From NCBI GenBank assembly GCA_964655525.1, contig CAZZNE010000002.1, forward strand, positions 1-64,000: DNA of 64,000 nucleotides, written 5' to 3'. Below, one piece after another: positions 52,101 through 60,079 of the stretch. Both the position numbers and the translations under genes were made by a program. Positions within the stretch are counted from its first letter, which is position 1, and every line of letters begins with the position of its first letter. Origin of the DNA: DLAJ01 sp964655525. GTDB lineage: Bacteria; Bacillota; Clostridia; Lachnospirales; Lachnospiraceae. The notes beneath the pieces are model-generated. The model had not been told where the DNA came from. It saw only the letters and a program-made list of their open reading frames with translations, and did not search any database.

Positions 52101-52235
52101 CAGGTCAGTCATGGGAAGCTGGATGCCTCGCCCGATACGGGAGATGGGATTCATCCGAAGTGGTTCTTATGTGTGGGAATGACGGCGGCAGCGATGGTGC
52201 TGTTCCTATGGAAAGGGAAAAAAAGCAAAATCTGA
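49164..52235 (+). CDS. Second BspA-like LRR surface protein, sortase substrate
   Basis: A 1023-residue surface protein with a signal peptide (about 8-31, ending TDASAS), LRR_5 repeats in two blocks (about 40-290 and 470-690) separated by a Thr/Ala-rich linker (about 310-460), a beta-rich part, a C-terminal domain homologous to that of the previous gene, and a sorting end SPDTG-DGIHPKWF, hydrophobic helix, KGKKSKI. GC is visibly higher than in the first LRR gene. The ATG is 13 bp after the first gene, so the three genes probably form one operon. Confidence 0.9.
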   Translation: MAGRYRKTVAILLLITAVIISQIPTTDASASVGDYKLNGDTLIQYTGNDENVTIPAGVRVIGEDAFSGNLSMKTLTIPNGVEEIRYHAFSGCDMLESVNIADSVRIIGQAVFSDCGSLKDVTIGDGLVNMSSGVFAGCPNLSTVNIKSSKYHCRGGVIYNEAETTLVEMLGGCETTAYEMPSTVTRIDPYAFWDCDKLAYVQLSAALSEIPAYSFSGCTGLTAVSVPYSVKRIETKAFSDCRNLQYAEIPGTVSWIHPTAFDGCYQLKPVTESGSAAEAYFLGLDLSPVARAEYEDAVASILSDAVVQPNSYTTPTNSPTTTAGAEITGGASVTAGADVTGSAQEADAAQDQPQVSAPSYYNPLVPENGILGKTMIVSGDAVVFIDNTRQYVYQTGNSFYSYYADNGSLGETATITQASAPEAETEATAPNADFEVTDTETAPVTTAPNVEAPVTAANAPILESPYSEEEKGVYFPKYAVVNGNKIVDQAFYKQTDMTEYVFDQGISEIGDFSFARTGLTSITLPDGLETIGYGAFYHCDALSEVEIPASVRTIEPYAFADTPWLTNWMKGSGDEFLIVGDGILLAYRGSNSKIEIPDGVRSIAQGCFSGHTGIVSVSLPPSLEVICEEAFADCRNLSSMTGGVNIKRIEDRAFSGCPLTTVKIGSNVEEVGLRAFDTTGTLQEGKSVTLDFQGGGLPSVGVTETSQRLYNEAYRGLAFCGADVAMVPDENVTLDGTVLDPSQNGFRGVICCFNGDGVTILKYTGAGVNPLTISLPTTIQYYGKEYPVTQIREDVFSYLVPQTDREENPSDSEGNASENANVTPAITSAGQYTNGHITVSLRSNVLTKPDCVQVDTNVITGNYNLIIADDVLAKQEMLDVYRSLYGNADNLLLYGFDISMRDESSIPITGLGKKNLLLTVPVPDDMEPEHARVLCMDEDGQLESIAAQLTEINGQPCLQFYARHFSHYGIYTFLNEQGAQVSHGKLDASPDTGDGIHPKWFLCVGMTAAAMVLFLWKGKKSKI

Positions 52236-52259
52236 TAAGGTTCATATGATAATAAAAAC

Positions 52260-52291
52260 GGGTGCTGTCAAGATAGACAGCATCCTTTTTT
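52260..52291 (+). terminator. Intrinsic terminator of the sortase-LRR operon
   Basis: GGGTGCTGTC pairs with GACAGCATCC (one G-T pair) around a 6-nt loop and TTTTTT follows. It lies about 25 nt after the second LRR stop and 14 nt before the subtilisin gene. Confidence 0.85.
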
Positions 52292-52304
52292 ATAGAGGAA
52301 ATTC

Positions 52305-53225
52305 ATGGACAGAGTAAAACGTCTTATCAGATATACATGTGCGGACAGGTTACAATTATATGGAAAGGGTGTGCGGATTGCCGTGCTGGATTCCGGCATT
52401 GCACCGCATCCTGATCTGAAAGGAAGAAATATCCTGTTTCGGGACTTTACGAAAAAGGCGCGCATTGGCGCGTATGATGATTGCGGACACGGAACGCATA
52501 TTAACGGGATATTGGCAGGAAACGGTGTGATGTCGGGAGGTAGATACAGAGGCATGGCGCCCGATTGCGAGCTGGTGAATGCCAAAATACTTCATGCGGA
52601 TGGAGAAGGAGACAGCACTGCGCTGCTGTATGCCTTGGAATGGATCATGCGGCTTCATGAAAAGCAGCGCATTCATGTGTTGAACCTGTCCCTTGCCGTC
52701 TACGGCTTAGAGGATGAGCGGATGCTTTTGGAAATGTCACAGATGTTGGAATATGTCAGCGAAAAGGGGATTCTTGTTGTGACCGCGGCAGGAAACGGGG
52801 GACCTGCTTATGGCACAATCTCTCAGATCGCCTTAAGTTCCCGCGTATTGACCGTCGGATGCCATGACTTCGGCTATAAGGACAAACAAGGCCATTCGTG
52901 TGAAATGCGTTCGGGCCGCGGCAGACATGGTTGGGAGATCAGAAAACCGGATCTGGTCGCGCCCGGAACAGAGATTTATTCCTGTGCGCACCGTATGACG
53001 CGTGTGCGGGGCGGGGGATGGGGCTACACGGCAAAAACGGGTACTTCCATGTCCGTGCCGATCGTGGCGGGAGCAGCGGCACTTTTGATGGAACAGCAGC
53101 CGTATATGAGCGCTTATATGGTAAAAAGAAAATTGCAGCTGAGTGCAACGGATTTACATGAGAATTATGCGAAACAGGGCTATGGCATGCTGAATATGGA
53201 AAAATTATTGACAAGCAAAGTATAA
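52305..53225 (+). CDS. S8 family serine peptidase, probably intracellular
   Basis: A 306-residue subtilisin. The triad is Asp29 (VLDSG), His62 (GHGTH) and Ser248 (GTSMSVP), and the oxyanion Asn lies in AAGNGG. There is no signal peptide, and only about 28 residues precede the Asp, so there is no cleaved propeptide of normal length; this is the pattern of intracellular subtilisins. AGAGGA lies before the ATG. Next to surface proteins it could be thought to process them, but the lack of an export signal argues against it. Confidence 0.9.
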   Translation: MDRVKRLIRYTCADRLQLYGKGVRIAVLDSGIAPHPDLKGRNILFRDFTKKARIGAYDDCGHGTHINGILAGNGVMSGGRYRGMAPDCELVNAKILHADGEGDSTALLYALEWIMRLHEKQRIHVLNLSLAVYGLEDERMLLEMSQMLEYVSEKGILVVTAAGNGGPAYGTISQIALSSRVLTVGCHDFGYKDKQGHSCEMRSGRGRHGWEIRKPDLVAPGTEIYSCAHRMTRVRGGGWGYTAKTGTSMSVPIVAGAAALLMEQQPYMSAYMVKRKLQLSATDLHENYAKQGYGMLNMEKLLTSKV

Positions 53226-53240
53226 TTGTATACAATTATA
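53208..53240 (+). promoter_or_regulatory. Promoter and 20-bp palindromic operator of the citrate operon
   Basis: TTGACA (53208-53213) and TACAAT (53231-53236) are 17 bp apart. TATAATTGTATACAATTATA (53221-53240) is a perfect palindrome covering the -10; its core TTGTATACAA fits the TNGT-NN-ACNA pattern of FadR/FCD-type GntR regulators. Such a regulator is the second gene of the operon, so autorepression is likely. The -35 lies in the end of the peptidase gene. Confidence 0.65.
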
Positions 53241-53326
53241 CCGTTGTCCGGCGTTGCGTCGGAAAGTCATAAAGGATGAGGATCATTCTTTTTTCAGTAA
53301 ATACCAGAAGGAGAAAGGAAACGCAG

Positions 53327-54781
53327 ATGAGCAAAGAGCAAATGTTTGAAAACAGACCGGTCAGCATGAACAGTCATAATAATCTGCTGCAGATCGAAGA
53401 GCATATTTATTATTTGGATGATGTGGAAAAGCCGAATGTGTTCCGAAACATGTTTCCTTACTCCGAAGTGCCGAAAATCCCGTTTAATGACAGAATCGTG
53501 CCGCACAATATGCCGAAGGATATTTGGATCACGGACACGACATTCCGCGACGGTCAGCAGTCAAGAGCGCCCTATACAACGGAGCAGATCGTGACGATTT
53601 ATGATTATCTGCACAAGCTGGGCGGAGAAAACGGTATGATCCGTGCCAGTGAATTCTTTTTATATAGTAAGAAAGACCGCGATGCGGTATACAAATGCAT
53701 GGAGCGGGGTTATCAGTTTCCGGAGGTGACGAGCTGGATTCGTGCGAGCAAGGAGGATTTTAAGCTTGTCAAGGAACTCGGTATGAAGGAGACGGGGATT
53801 TTGGTAAGCTGCTCGGATTATCATATTTTCTTAAAATTGAAGATGAACCGCAGACAGGCAATGGAGCATTATTTAAGTATCGTAAAAGCCTGTCTGGAGG
53901 AGGGAATCAGCCCCAGATGCCATTTGGAGGACATTACGCGGGCGGATATATACGGCTATGTCGTACCGTTCTGTTTAGAATTGATGAAACTGATGGAAGA
54001 ATATCATATTCCGATCAAGGTGCGCGCCTGTGACACGATGGGCTACGGCGTGAATTATCCGGGTGCGGTCATCCCGCGCAGCGTGCAGGGAATCATCTAT
54101 GCGCTTTATACGCATGCAGGCGTGCCGCATGAGCTGATTGAGTGGCATGGGCATAACGATTTTTATAAAGCGGTTGTAAATTCGACGACGGCATGGCTTT
54201 ATGGCTGTTCGGGAATCAATACGTCGCTGTTCGGTATCGGGGAGAGAACGGGAAATACGCCGCTTGAGGCAATGGTTTTCGAATATGCGCAGCTTCGGGG
54301 CGACTTAAACGGAATGGACACGACCGTGATCACGGAGCTGGCGGAATATTATGAAAAGGAGATCGGTTATCACATTCCGCCGCGTACCCCCTTTGTCGGA
54401 AAGAATTTTAATGTGACACGGGCGGGCATCCATGCGGATGGGCTTTTGAAAAACGAGGAGATTTACAATATCTTTGATACGGAGAAGTTTTTGAACCGTC
54501 CGGTGCTCTGCGCGGTGTCCAATACATCAGGTCTGGCGGGAATCGCGCATTGGATCAATACGTATTATAAGCTGAATGCCGACGGTGCGGTGGATAAGCA
54601 TTCACCGCTCGTGCAGGCGGTAAAGCAGTGGGTAGATGAGGAATATGCGGCAGGGCGTGTAACAGTTTTGACGGATGAGGAGCTGACGAAGGTGATCGGT
54701 GAAATCTGTGAAAAGAAAAAGATCACGCTGGGTTCCGGAAAGGAGTCTGACACGAATGCGGAAGCAGGATGTGAAAAATGA
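53327..54781 (+). CDS. Putative Re-citrate synthase (HMGL/isopropylmalate-synthase-like)
   Basis: A 484-residue enzyme of the DRE-TIM metallolyase family. TTFRDGQQSRAPYT gives the RDG/metal Asp motif, and WHGHND gives the HxH metal site. Its length and position next to NADP-isocitrate dehydrogenase match the oxygen-sensitive Re-citrate synthase known from Clostridium kluyveri, which makes citrate from oxaloacetate and acetyl-CoA; no si-type citrate synthase is in the window. 2-Isopropylmalate or homocitrate synthase are alternatives, as database labels often say. AAAGGA lies 7 nt before the ATG at 53327; an in-frame ATG at 53276 is unsupported. Confidence 0.78.
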   Translation: MSKEQMFENRPVSMNSHNNLLQIEEHIYYLDDVEKPNVFRNMFPYSEVPKIPFNDRIVPHNMPKDIWITDTTFRDGQQSRAPYTTEQIVTIYDYLHKLGGENGMIRASEFFLYSKKDRDAVYKCMERGYQFPEVTSWIRASKEDFKLVKELGMKETGILVSCSDYHIFLKLKMNRRQAMEHYLSIVKACLEEGISPRCHLEDITRADIYGYVVPFCLELMKLMEEYHIPIKVRACDTMGYGVNYPGAVIPRSVQGIIYALYTHAGVPHELIEWHGHNDFYKAVVNSTTAWLYGCSGINTSLFGIGERTGNTPLEAMVFEYAQLRGDLNGMDTTVITELAEYYEKEIGYHIPPRTPFVGKNFNVTRAGIHADGLLKNEEIYNIFDTEKFLNRPVLCAVSNTSGLAGIAHWINTYYKLNADGAVDKHSPLVQAVKQWVDEEYAAGRVTVLTDEELTKVIGEICEKKKITLGSGKESDTNAEAGCEK

Positions 54782-55457
54782 GGTGACGGATAAATATTCT
54801 TTGCGCGGAAGGGTATTTCAGCGGCTGCGCAATGATATCTTAAGCGGCAGATATCAGGAGAATGAGGAGTTAAAAGAGGTGGCGATCGGGGAAGAGCTCG
54901 GCGTTTCCCGTACACCGGTCAGAGAGGCATTCCGTCAGCTGGAGCTGGAGGGACTGATCCAGATCATCCCGAATAAGGGAGCCTATGTGACGGGGATCAC
55001 GTTAAAAGACGTAGAGGATATTTATCGGATGCGTTCTCTTTTAGAGGGATTGTGCGCAAGATGGGCGACTGCACATATCACGAAGGAGCAGTTGGAGGAG
55101 ATGGAGGAAAATGTCTATCTCTCAGAGTTTCATGCTGAAAAAGGTCATTTCGATCAAATGGCGGAGCTTGACAACCGTTTTCATGAGATCATGTACGAAG
55201 CGTCGGATTCCAAGATGCTGGAACATCAGTTGAAGGATTTTCATCAGTATGTTCTGCGCGTCAGACAAAAAACACTGGCAAGCAATGTGCGGAGTGTTGC
55301 GTCCAATAAAGAGCACCGCATGATCATGGAAGCGATCAGGAGCGGGGACGCCGATAGGGCGGAGCAGCTTGCAAATCAGCATATTGTGAATGCATATAAT
55401 AATATGATCCAGAACGGTTTATACGAGATTTACGGACAGGAAAAAAAGGATTCCTGA
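54756..55457 (+). CDS. GntR family regulator, FadR/FCD subfamily
   Basis: A 233-residue repressor with an N-terminal winged helix (about 15-80; GVSRTPVREAFRQLELEGLI is the classical recognition motif) and a C-terminal FCD ligand-binding domain (about 85-220) with possible metal ligands in FHEIM and the KEHRMI segment. The start at 54756 has AAAGGAG 10 nt upstream and overlaps the citrate synthase gene by 26 bp. It probably binds the palindrome at 53221-53240. Its ligand may be citrate or another organic acid, which is inference. Confidence 0.88.
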   Translation: MRKQDVKNEVTDKYSLRGRVFQRLRNDILSGRYQENEELKEVAIGEELGVSRTPVREAFRQLELEGLIQIIPNKGAYVTGITLKDVEDIYRMRSLLEGLCARWATAHITKEQLEEMEENVYLSEFHAEKGHFDQMAELDNRFHEIMYEASDSKMLEHQLKDFHQYVLRVRQKTLASNVRSVASNKEHRMIMEAIRSGDADRAEQLANQHIVNAYNNMIQNGLYEIYGQEKKDS

Positions 55458-55510
55458 TGGGAAATGATTTTTATATATAAAAACAAAGCAAAAGAGCGGG
55501 AGGGCAGACC

Positions 55511-56719
55511 ATGGAAAAAATTCAGATGACAACACCGATCGTGGAGATGGATGGGGATGAGATGACCCGAATTCTCTGGAAAATGATCAAAGAAGAGTTG
55601 TTAGAGCCGTATATTGATCTGAAAACAGAGTATTATGACTTAGGGTTAGAACATAGAAACGAGACGAATGATAAGGTAACGATGGATTCGGCGGAGGCGA
55701 CAAAAAAATACGGCGTTGCGGTGAAATGTGCGACGATCACGCCGAATGCCGCGCGCATGGAAGAGTATCACTTAAAAGAGATGTGGAAAAGCCCGAACGG
55801 AACGATCCGCGCCGCACTGGACGGAACGGTATTCCGCACGCCCATCATTGTCAAAGGGATTGAGCCGGTCGTAAAAAACTGGAAGAAACCGATCACGCTG
55901 GCCAGACATGCCTATGGCGATGTATATAAGAATACGGAGATCCGCGTGCCGGGAGCGGGAAAGGCAGAGCTTGTTTTTACGTCGGAGGACGGAACGGAGA
56001 CGAGAGAGCTGATCCATCAGTTTGACGGACCTGGAATCTTGCAGGGAATTCATAATACGGACCGCTCCATTACCAGCTTTGCGCATGCATGCTTTCAATA
56101 TGCGCTTTCGACAAAGCAGGATCTTTGGTTTGCGACAAAGGACACGATTTCAAAAAAGTATGATCACCGTTTCAAGGATGTATTTGCCGAACTGTATGAG
56201 AGCGAGTACCGGGAGAAGTTTGAGAATGCCGGGATCACCTATTTTTATACGCTTATTGACGATGCGGTCGCACGCGTTATGAAAGCGGAGGGCGGTTTTA
56301 TCTGGGCATGCAAAAATTATGACGGAGATGTCATGAGTGATATGGTAAGCTCTGCATTCGGCGATCTTGCCATGATGACCTCCGTGCTCGTATCGCCGGA
56401 CGGCGTTTATGAGTATGAGGCGGCGCACGGAACGGTACAGCGCCATTACTATAAGCATTTGAAGGGCGAGGAGACCTCGACGAATTCCGTTGCGACGATC
56501 TTTGCATGGACGGGCGCCTTAAGAAAGCGCGGTGAACTCGATCAGCTTCCCGAGCTTGTGGAATTTGCGGAAAAGCTGGAGAGAGCGACACTCTCCACGA
56601 TCGAATCAGGAAAGATGACGAAGAGCTTAGCGCAGATTACAAGTCTTTCTAATGTAACGGTATTAAATACGCAGGATCTGATCAAGGCATTTCGCGAGTC
56701 TCTTGATGCGATCATGTAA
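55511..56719 (+). CDS. icd: NADP-dependent isocitrate dehydrogenase
   Basis: A 402-residue eukaryotic-like (type II) isocitrate dehydrogenase making 2-oxoglutarate, CO2 and NADPH. MDGDEMTRILW at the start, SPNGTIRAALDGTVFR in the substrate site, GAHGTVQRHYYKH-type loop (YEAAHGTVQRHYYKH) and the NSVATIFAW segment are diagnostic. GGGAGGG is upstream. It is the third gene of the citrate operon and would supply 2-oxoglutarate for glutamate synthesis. A run TTTTTATATATAAAAA (55467-55482) precedes it. No aconitase is in the window. Confidence 0.95.
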   Translation: MEKIQMTTPIVEMDGDEMTRILWKMIKEELLEPYIDLKTEYYDLGLEHRNETNDKVTMDSAEATKKYGVAVKCATITPNAARMEEYHLKEMWKSPNGTIRAALDGTVFRTPIIVKGIEPVVKNWKKPITLARHAYGDVYKNTEIRVPGAGKAELVFTSEDGTETRELIHQFDGPGILQGIHNTDRSITSFAHACFQYALSTKQDLWFATKDTISKKYDHRFKDVFAELYESEYREKFENAGITYFYTLIDDAVARVMKAEGGFIWACKNYDGDVMSDMVSSAFGDLAMMTSVLVSPDGVYEYEAAHGTVQRHYYKHLKGEETSTNSVATIFAWTGALRKRGELDQLPELVEFAEKLERATLSTIESGKMTKSLAQITSLSNVTVLNTQDLIKAFRESLDAIM

Positions 56720-56793
56720 CGTCTCTCCCTAGTCAAATTGTCCAAGAACCTTTAAGCGGTTTGTGGAATGCGGTCAATCATATGTGGATAGTA

Positions 56794-56853
56794 AAAAAAT
56801 ATACAGATCCATCAGCAGGCTTACAGTGCCTGCATTGGATTGTATATTTTTTT
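56794..56853 (+). terminator. Intrinsic terminator of the citrate operon
   Basis: A long imperfect stem (AAAATATACA.ATCCA..GCAGG / CCTGC..TGGAT.GTATATTTT) ends in TTTTTTT. It lies about 75 nt after the icd stop. Confidence 0.85.
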
Positions 56854-56908
56854 GCTCTAAAAATGGAACCAATACGTTTCGCAGGAACCTCTTTTCGGGG
56901 CGTTTACA

Positions 56909-56937
56909 TTGACTTTATTTTAACGGGTTATTATAAT
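56909..56937 (+). promoter_or_regulatory. Promoter of rex
   Basis: TTGACT (56909-56914) and TATAAT (56932-56937) are 17 bp apart. A TTATTATAATAA palindrome (56929-56940) covers the -10. I saw no clear TTGTTAA..TTAACAA Rex site, so autoregulation is not shown. Confidence 0.8.
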
Positions 56938-56972
56938 AAAAGATAACGATTTGTTTGACTAGGGGTAAGCAG

Positions 56973-57629
56973 ATGGAAGAAAAAGAAATATCACAGGCTG
57001 TCGTTGCAAGGCTTCCGAGGTATTTCCGCTACCTTGGGGAATTGAGAGATCAGGGCGTTGAACGCATTTCGTCGGGAGAGTTAAGCGTGCTCATGGGCGT
57101 GACTGCGTCGCAGATACGGCAGGATTTTAATAATTTCGGCGGCTTCGGACAGCAGGGCTACGGCTATAATGTGGACTACCTGTACCATGAGATCGGGCAT
57201 ATTCTGGGCTTGGACGAAGAGCATCTGCTTGTCATCATCGGCGCAGGTAATCTGGGACAGGCATTGGCAAACTACGTCAACTTTGAAAAACGGGGATTTT
57301 TGGTCAAGGGTGTGTTCGATGTGAACGAGGAGCTCGTCGGCAGACAGCTTCGCGGTTTGGAAATCATGCATATCGACAGGCTTGAGAGCTTCATGAAAGA
57401 GCATAAAATCGACATCGCGGTGCTGACCGTTCCGAAGGACGGTGCGATCGAGACTGCGAAACGGCTTGCAGACTGCGGCGTGAAAGCGATCCTGAATTTT
57501 GCGCATGTCGATCTGAACGTGCCGGAGGGCGTGCAGGTGGAAAATGTGCATTTGTCGGACAGCCTGATGAAGCTGTCTTACAATATTCATCGATATGAGA
57601 ATGCGCTTGGCGGCGAAAAAACAGACTGA
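56973..57629 (+). CDS. rex: Redox-sensing transcriptional repressor Rex
   Basis: A 218-residue NADH/NAD+ sensor that represses fermentation and reductive genes when NAD+ is high. The N-terminal winged helix has SGELSVLMGVTASQIRQDFNNFGGFG, and the Rossmann domain has GAGNLGQAL, both canonical, and the C-terminal domain-swap helix is present. AGGGG lies 8 nt before the ATG at 56973. It is likely to control energy metabolism genes elsewhere. The coiled-coil gene follows after 45 bp. Confidence 0.95.
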   Translation: MEEKEISQAVVARLPRYFRYLGELRDQGVERISSGELSVLMGVTASQIRQDFNNFGGFGQQGYGYNVDYLYHEIGHILGLDEEHLLVIIGAGNLGQALANYVNFEKRGFLVKGVFDVNEELVGRQLRGLEIMHIDRLESFMKEHKIDIAVLTVPKDGAIETAKRLADCGVKAILNFAHVDLNVPEGVQVENVHLSDSLMKLSYNIHRYENALGGEKTD

Positions 57630-57674
57630 CGGGTTGAGTCATATTTGCGGGCTATTGGCAGCATGGAGATTAAT

Positions 57675-58388
57675 ATGGGGAAAGATTTTAGTTCGGTATT
57701 GGAAGGAAGAAAAATAGCACCGCTCACATTGGACCAGAATTGGCACAAACTGTTTGCGGTCATTAAGCCTTCCAAGCAGTTAAAGAGTCTGGAAAAACAA
57801 CTGGATACGCTGATCAAGAAACAGGGAAGGGCGACCACGCAGAGTAAAGAGATCCGTAAGCTCAAAAGTAAGCTGATGAAAGAAATCCTGCAGCTCCAGT
57901 CAACATTACAAGATGGAGAGTGTGACGCGAAGACACAGAAAAAGCTGGACGAGCATTCGCGTCTGATCGGTGAATGTAACGACAAGCTTACGGATTATGA
58001 GGATGATCTGCTAGAGCTTCCGGCGCAGATCGAGCGTGTCAATAAAGCGCTGTTGTTGGAGACGATGGAGCTTTGTTATTTTGAGTTAAATGAAAACGAG
58101 CGCGTCATTGACAAGATCACGGATTGGATCACAAATGTGCGCGTAGAACTGAAAAAACAAATTCTACGCAAACAGGATCGGGAGATACGTAATCAGGAGG
58201 TTTATCATTACCTGCATGGCATATTCGGGCCCGAGGTGCTCGATCTGTTTGACGTTAAATATGACTGGGAGCAAAAAAGAACGGAACGGATCGAGATGAA
58301 GAGGGAGCAGAAGCAGCGCGGAGCAAAGAAACAGGAAGCAGGAACGCAGGAACATAAAGAAAGAACGGGCGGGAACAAAGAGAAGTAA
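57675..58388 (+). CDS. Coiled-coil protein of unknown function
   Basis: A 237-residue, highly charged helical protein with no recognised domain. Heptad-like stretches (SLEKQLDTLIKKQGRATTQSKE... to LMKEILQLQ) run from about 38 to 160, and the last 50 residues are very basic. No signal or membrane helix. GGAG lies 6 nt before the ATG at 57675; ATG at 57663 lacks one. The nnr start codon immediately follows its stop. Similar proteins occur near rex in Lachnospiraceae, from memory, but no function is known. Confidence 0.6.
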   Translation: MGKDFSSVLEGRKIAPLTLDQNWHKLFAVIKPSKQLKSLEKQLDTLIKKQGRATTQSKEIRKLKSKLMKEILQLQSTLQDGECDAKTQKKLDEHSRLIGECNDKLTDYEDDLLELPAQIERVNKALLLETMELCYFELNENERVIDKITDWITNVRVELKKQILRKQDREIRNQEVYHYLHGIFGPEVLDLFDVKYDWEQKRTERIEMKREQKQRGAKKQEAGTQEHKERTGGNKEK

Positions 58389-60056
58389 ATGGAATATGTA
58401 GTGACTACGGAGCAGATGCGGTTTTGTGACCGTCAGACAAGTGCATATTATCAAATTCCGGAGGCGGTACTGATGGAGCGGGCGGCGCTTGCGGTTGCGC
58501 AGGCAGCGGTTCGGATGCTTTTCCGCACACAGGAACAGCAGCCTTCCTGCGCTCGTGTCCTTATTTTATGCGGCAGCGGCAATAACGGCGCAGACGGCTA
58601 TGCAGCGGCGCGGCTCCTTTTTCAAGAGGGCGTGCAGGTGTGCGCGCTTTTTTGCGGGGAGGATGAAAAACGCTCGGACTTAAACCGGATGCAGAAGGAC
58701 ATCGCGTTGCGTTATGGCGTACCGTGCCACAATTTTGTGATACAGGATGGTCAAATGACAATCTCTGCGCGCAAAGAGACGCGGAGTGAATATGATAATA
58801 TGGAGGAGGCGGTGCGCCCGCTTGCCGCAGAATACGATCTGGTGATCGATGCGGTGTTTGGTGTCGGGCTGTCACGACCGCTGGAAGGCAAAACAAAACA
58901 ACTGCTAACAGAAATCGGAACATGGCAGATTCCCGTATTGGCGGTCGATATGCCGAGCGGGATCGATTCCCAGCGCGGCGCGGTCATGGGATGCGCGCTT
59001 GCCGCGGAAGAAACGGTAACTTTCGGATTTCGAAAGCTCGGGCTTATGACCTATGAGGGCGCGGAATATGCGGGTGCGGTATCGGTTGCGAAGATCGGCA
59101 TTACAGCGGATTCTTTTAGGGGGAAGGTACCGAAACGCTTTCTTCTTTCCGCACAGGATATAGCGGGAATGTTTCCGGAACGAAAAAAGAACGGCAATAA
59201 GGGGACCTTTGGGAAACTGCTGATCATGGCGGGATCTCCCGATATGAGCGGCGCGTGTACGCTTGCCGCCGCAGCTGCTTACCGCGCGGGTGCGGGGATG
59301 GTCCGTATTGTCACATGCAGCGAAAACGTGCCGGTCGTACAACAGATGCTTCCGGAGGCGCTGCTTACCGTGGTGGATGAAACGCTTCCTACGGAAGAGA
59401 AAAAAAGCAAACTGAAAGAGGCGGCGCTTTGGGCGGATGTGATCGCGGCAGGCTGCGGGATCGGGACAACGGACGGCATGTGGGAAAACGTTCGGGTTCT
59501 TTATGATATTTTATGTAATGAAATGCGTGAAAAACCGCTGATTCTGGATGCGGATGCGTTAAATCTGATTGCGGCGAAAGAGAAGCCTGCGGAATTTTTA
59601 CGAAAAAGAGTGCCATACCGTACGGTCTTAACGCCGCATATCGGCGAACTGGCAAGGCTCAGCGGATATAAGATTACAGAGATCAAGGCGGATTTTGTGC
59701 GGATCGCGGAGAAATTTGCCGAAGATACTGCTTGTATTCTTGTGGCGAAGGATGCGCGGACGTATGTGTGCGCGGCGGATGAGGAAGACGTGCTCCGCGG
59801 GTGCTTGAATCAGACAGGGAATGACGGCATGGCAACGGCGGGTTCGGGAGATGTGCTGACCGGAATGCTTTCGGCAGCAGCGGCGGTTGTACCGGATCTG
59901 TTTCAAGCTGCGTGTGTGAGCGTTTATCTGCACGGATTGGCAGGGGAGCTCTCATCCGGCGAACTCGGTAAGGACGCCGTTATGGCATCGGACATTGTGG
60001 CGCATATATCGGAGGCGTTTTTGAAAATACGCCATGGAAGCATGCGTGAAAAGTAA
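58389..60056 (+). CDS. nnr: Bifunctional NAD(P)H-hydrate epimerase/dehydratase
   Basis: A 555-residue repair enzyme. The N-terminal YjeF_N domain epimerises damaged NAD(P)HX (LCGSGNNGADGYAAARLL) and the C-terminal carbohydrate-kinase-like domain dehydrates it with ADP/ATP (GTFGKLLIMAGSPDMSGA; NDGMATAGSGDVLTGML). It sits in the common nnr-alr-mazF set, but the acpS gene that often precedes nnr is absent; instead the coiled-coil gene does. The ATG lies at the upstream stop; no strong ribosome site is evident, suggesting coupling. Confidence 0.94.
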   Translation: MEYVVTTEQMRFCDRQTSAYYQIPEAVLMERAALAVAQAAVRMLFRTQEQQPSCARVLILCGSGNNGADGYAAARLLFQEGVQVCALFCGEDEKRSDLNRMQKDIALRYGVPCHNFVIQDGQMTISARKETRSEYDNMEEAVRPLAAEYDLVIDAVFGVGLSRPLEGKTKQLLTEIGTWQIPVLAVDMPSGIDSQRGAVMGCALAAEETVTFGFRKLGLMTYEGAEYAGAVSVAKIGITADSFRGKVPKRFLLSAQDIAGMFPERKKNGNKGTFGKLLIMAGSPDMSGACTLAAAAAYRAGAGMVRIVTCSENVPVVQQMLPEALLTVVDETLPTEEKKSKLKEAALWADVIAAGCGIGTTDGMWENVRVLYDILCNEMREKPLILDADALNLIAAKEKPAEFLRKRVPYRTVLTPHIGELARLSGYKITEIKADFVRIAEKFAEDTACILVAKDARTYVCAADEEDVLRGCLNQTGNDGMATAGSGDVLTGMLSAAAAVVPDLFQAACVSVYLHGLAGELSSGELGKDAVMASDIVAHISEAFLKIRHGSMREK

Positions 60057-60079
60057 GAAATGTCAAGAAGGGATTGACA

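Noticed and set aside
52305..53225. Subtilisin as processing protease of the LRR proteins
   Set aside because: It has no signal peptide or anchor, and a terminator separates it from the sortase operon; only proximity supports the link.
56909..56947. Rex autoregulatory site at the rex promoter
   Set aside because: The inverted repeats there (TTATTATAATAA, GTTAT/ATAAC) do not match the TTGTTAA-N4-TTAACAA consensus closely enough.
18206..57658. Exact 16-bp match ATTTGCGGGCTATTGG upstream of two genes (18206-18221 and 57643-57658)
   Set aside because: Both copies lie just before ribosome sites, but about one exact 16-mer match is expected by chance in a window of this size, and the flanks do not align well.
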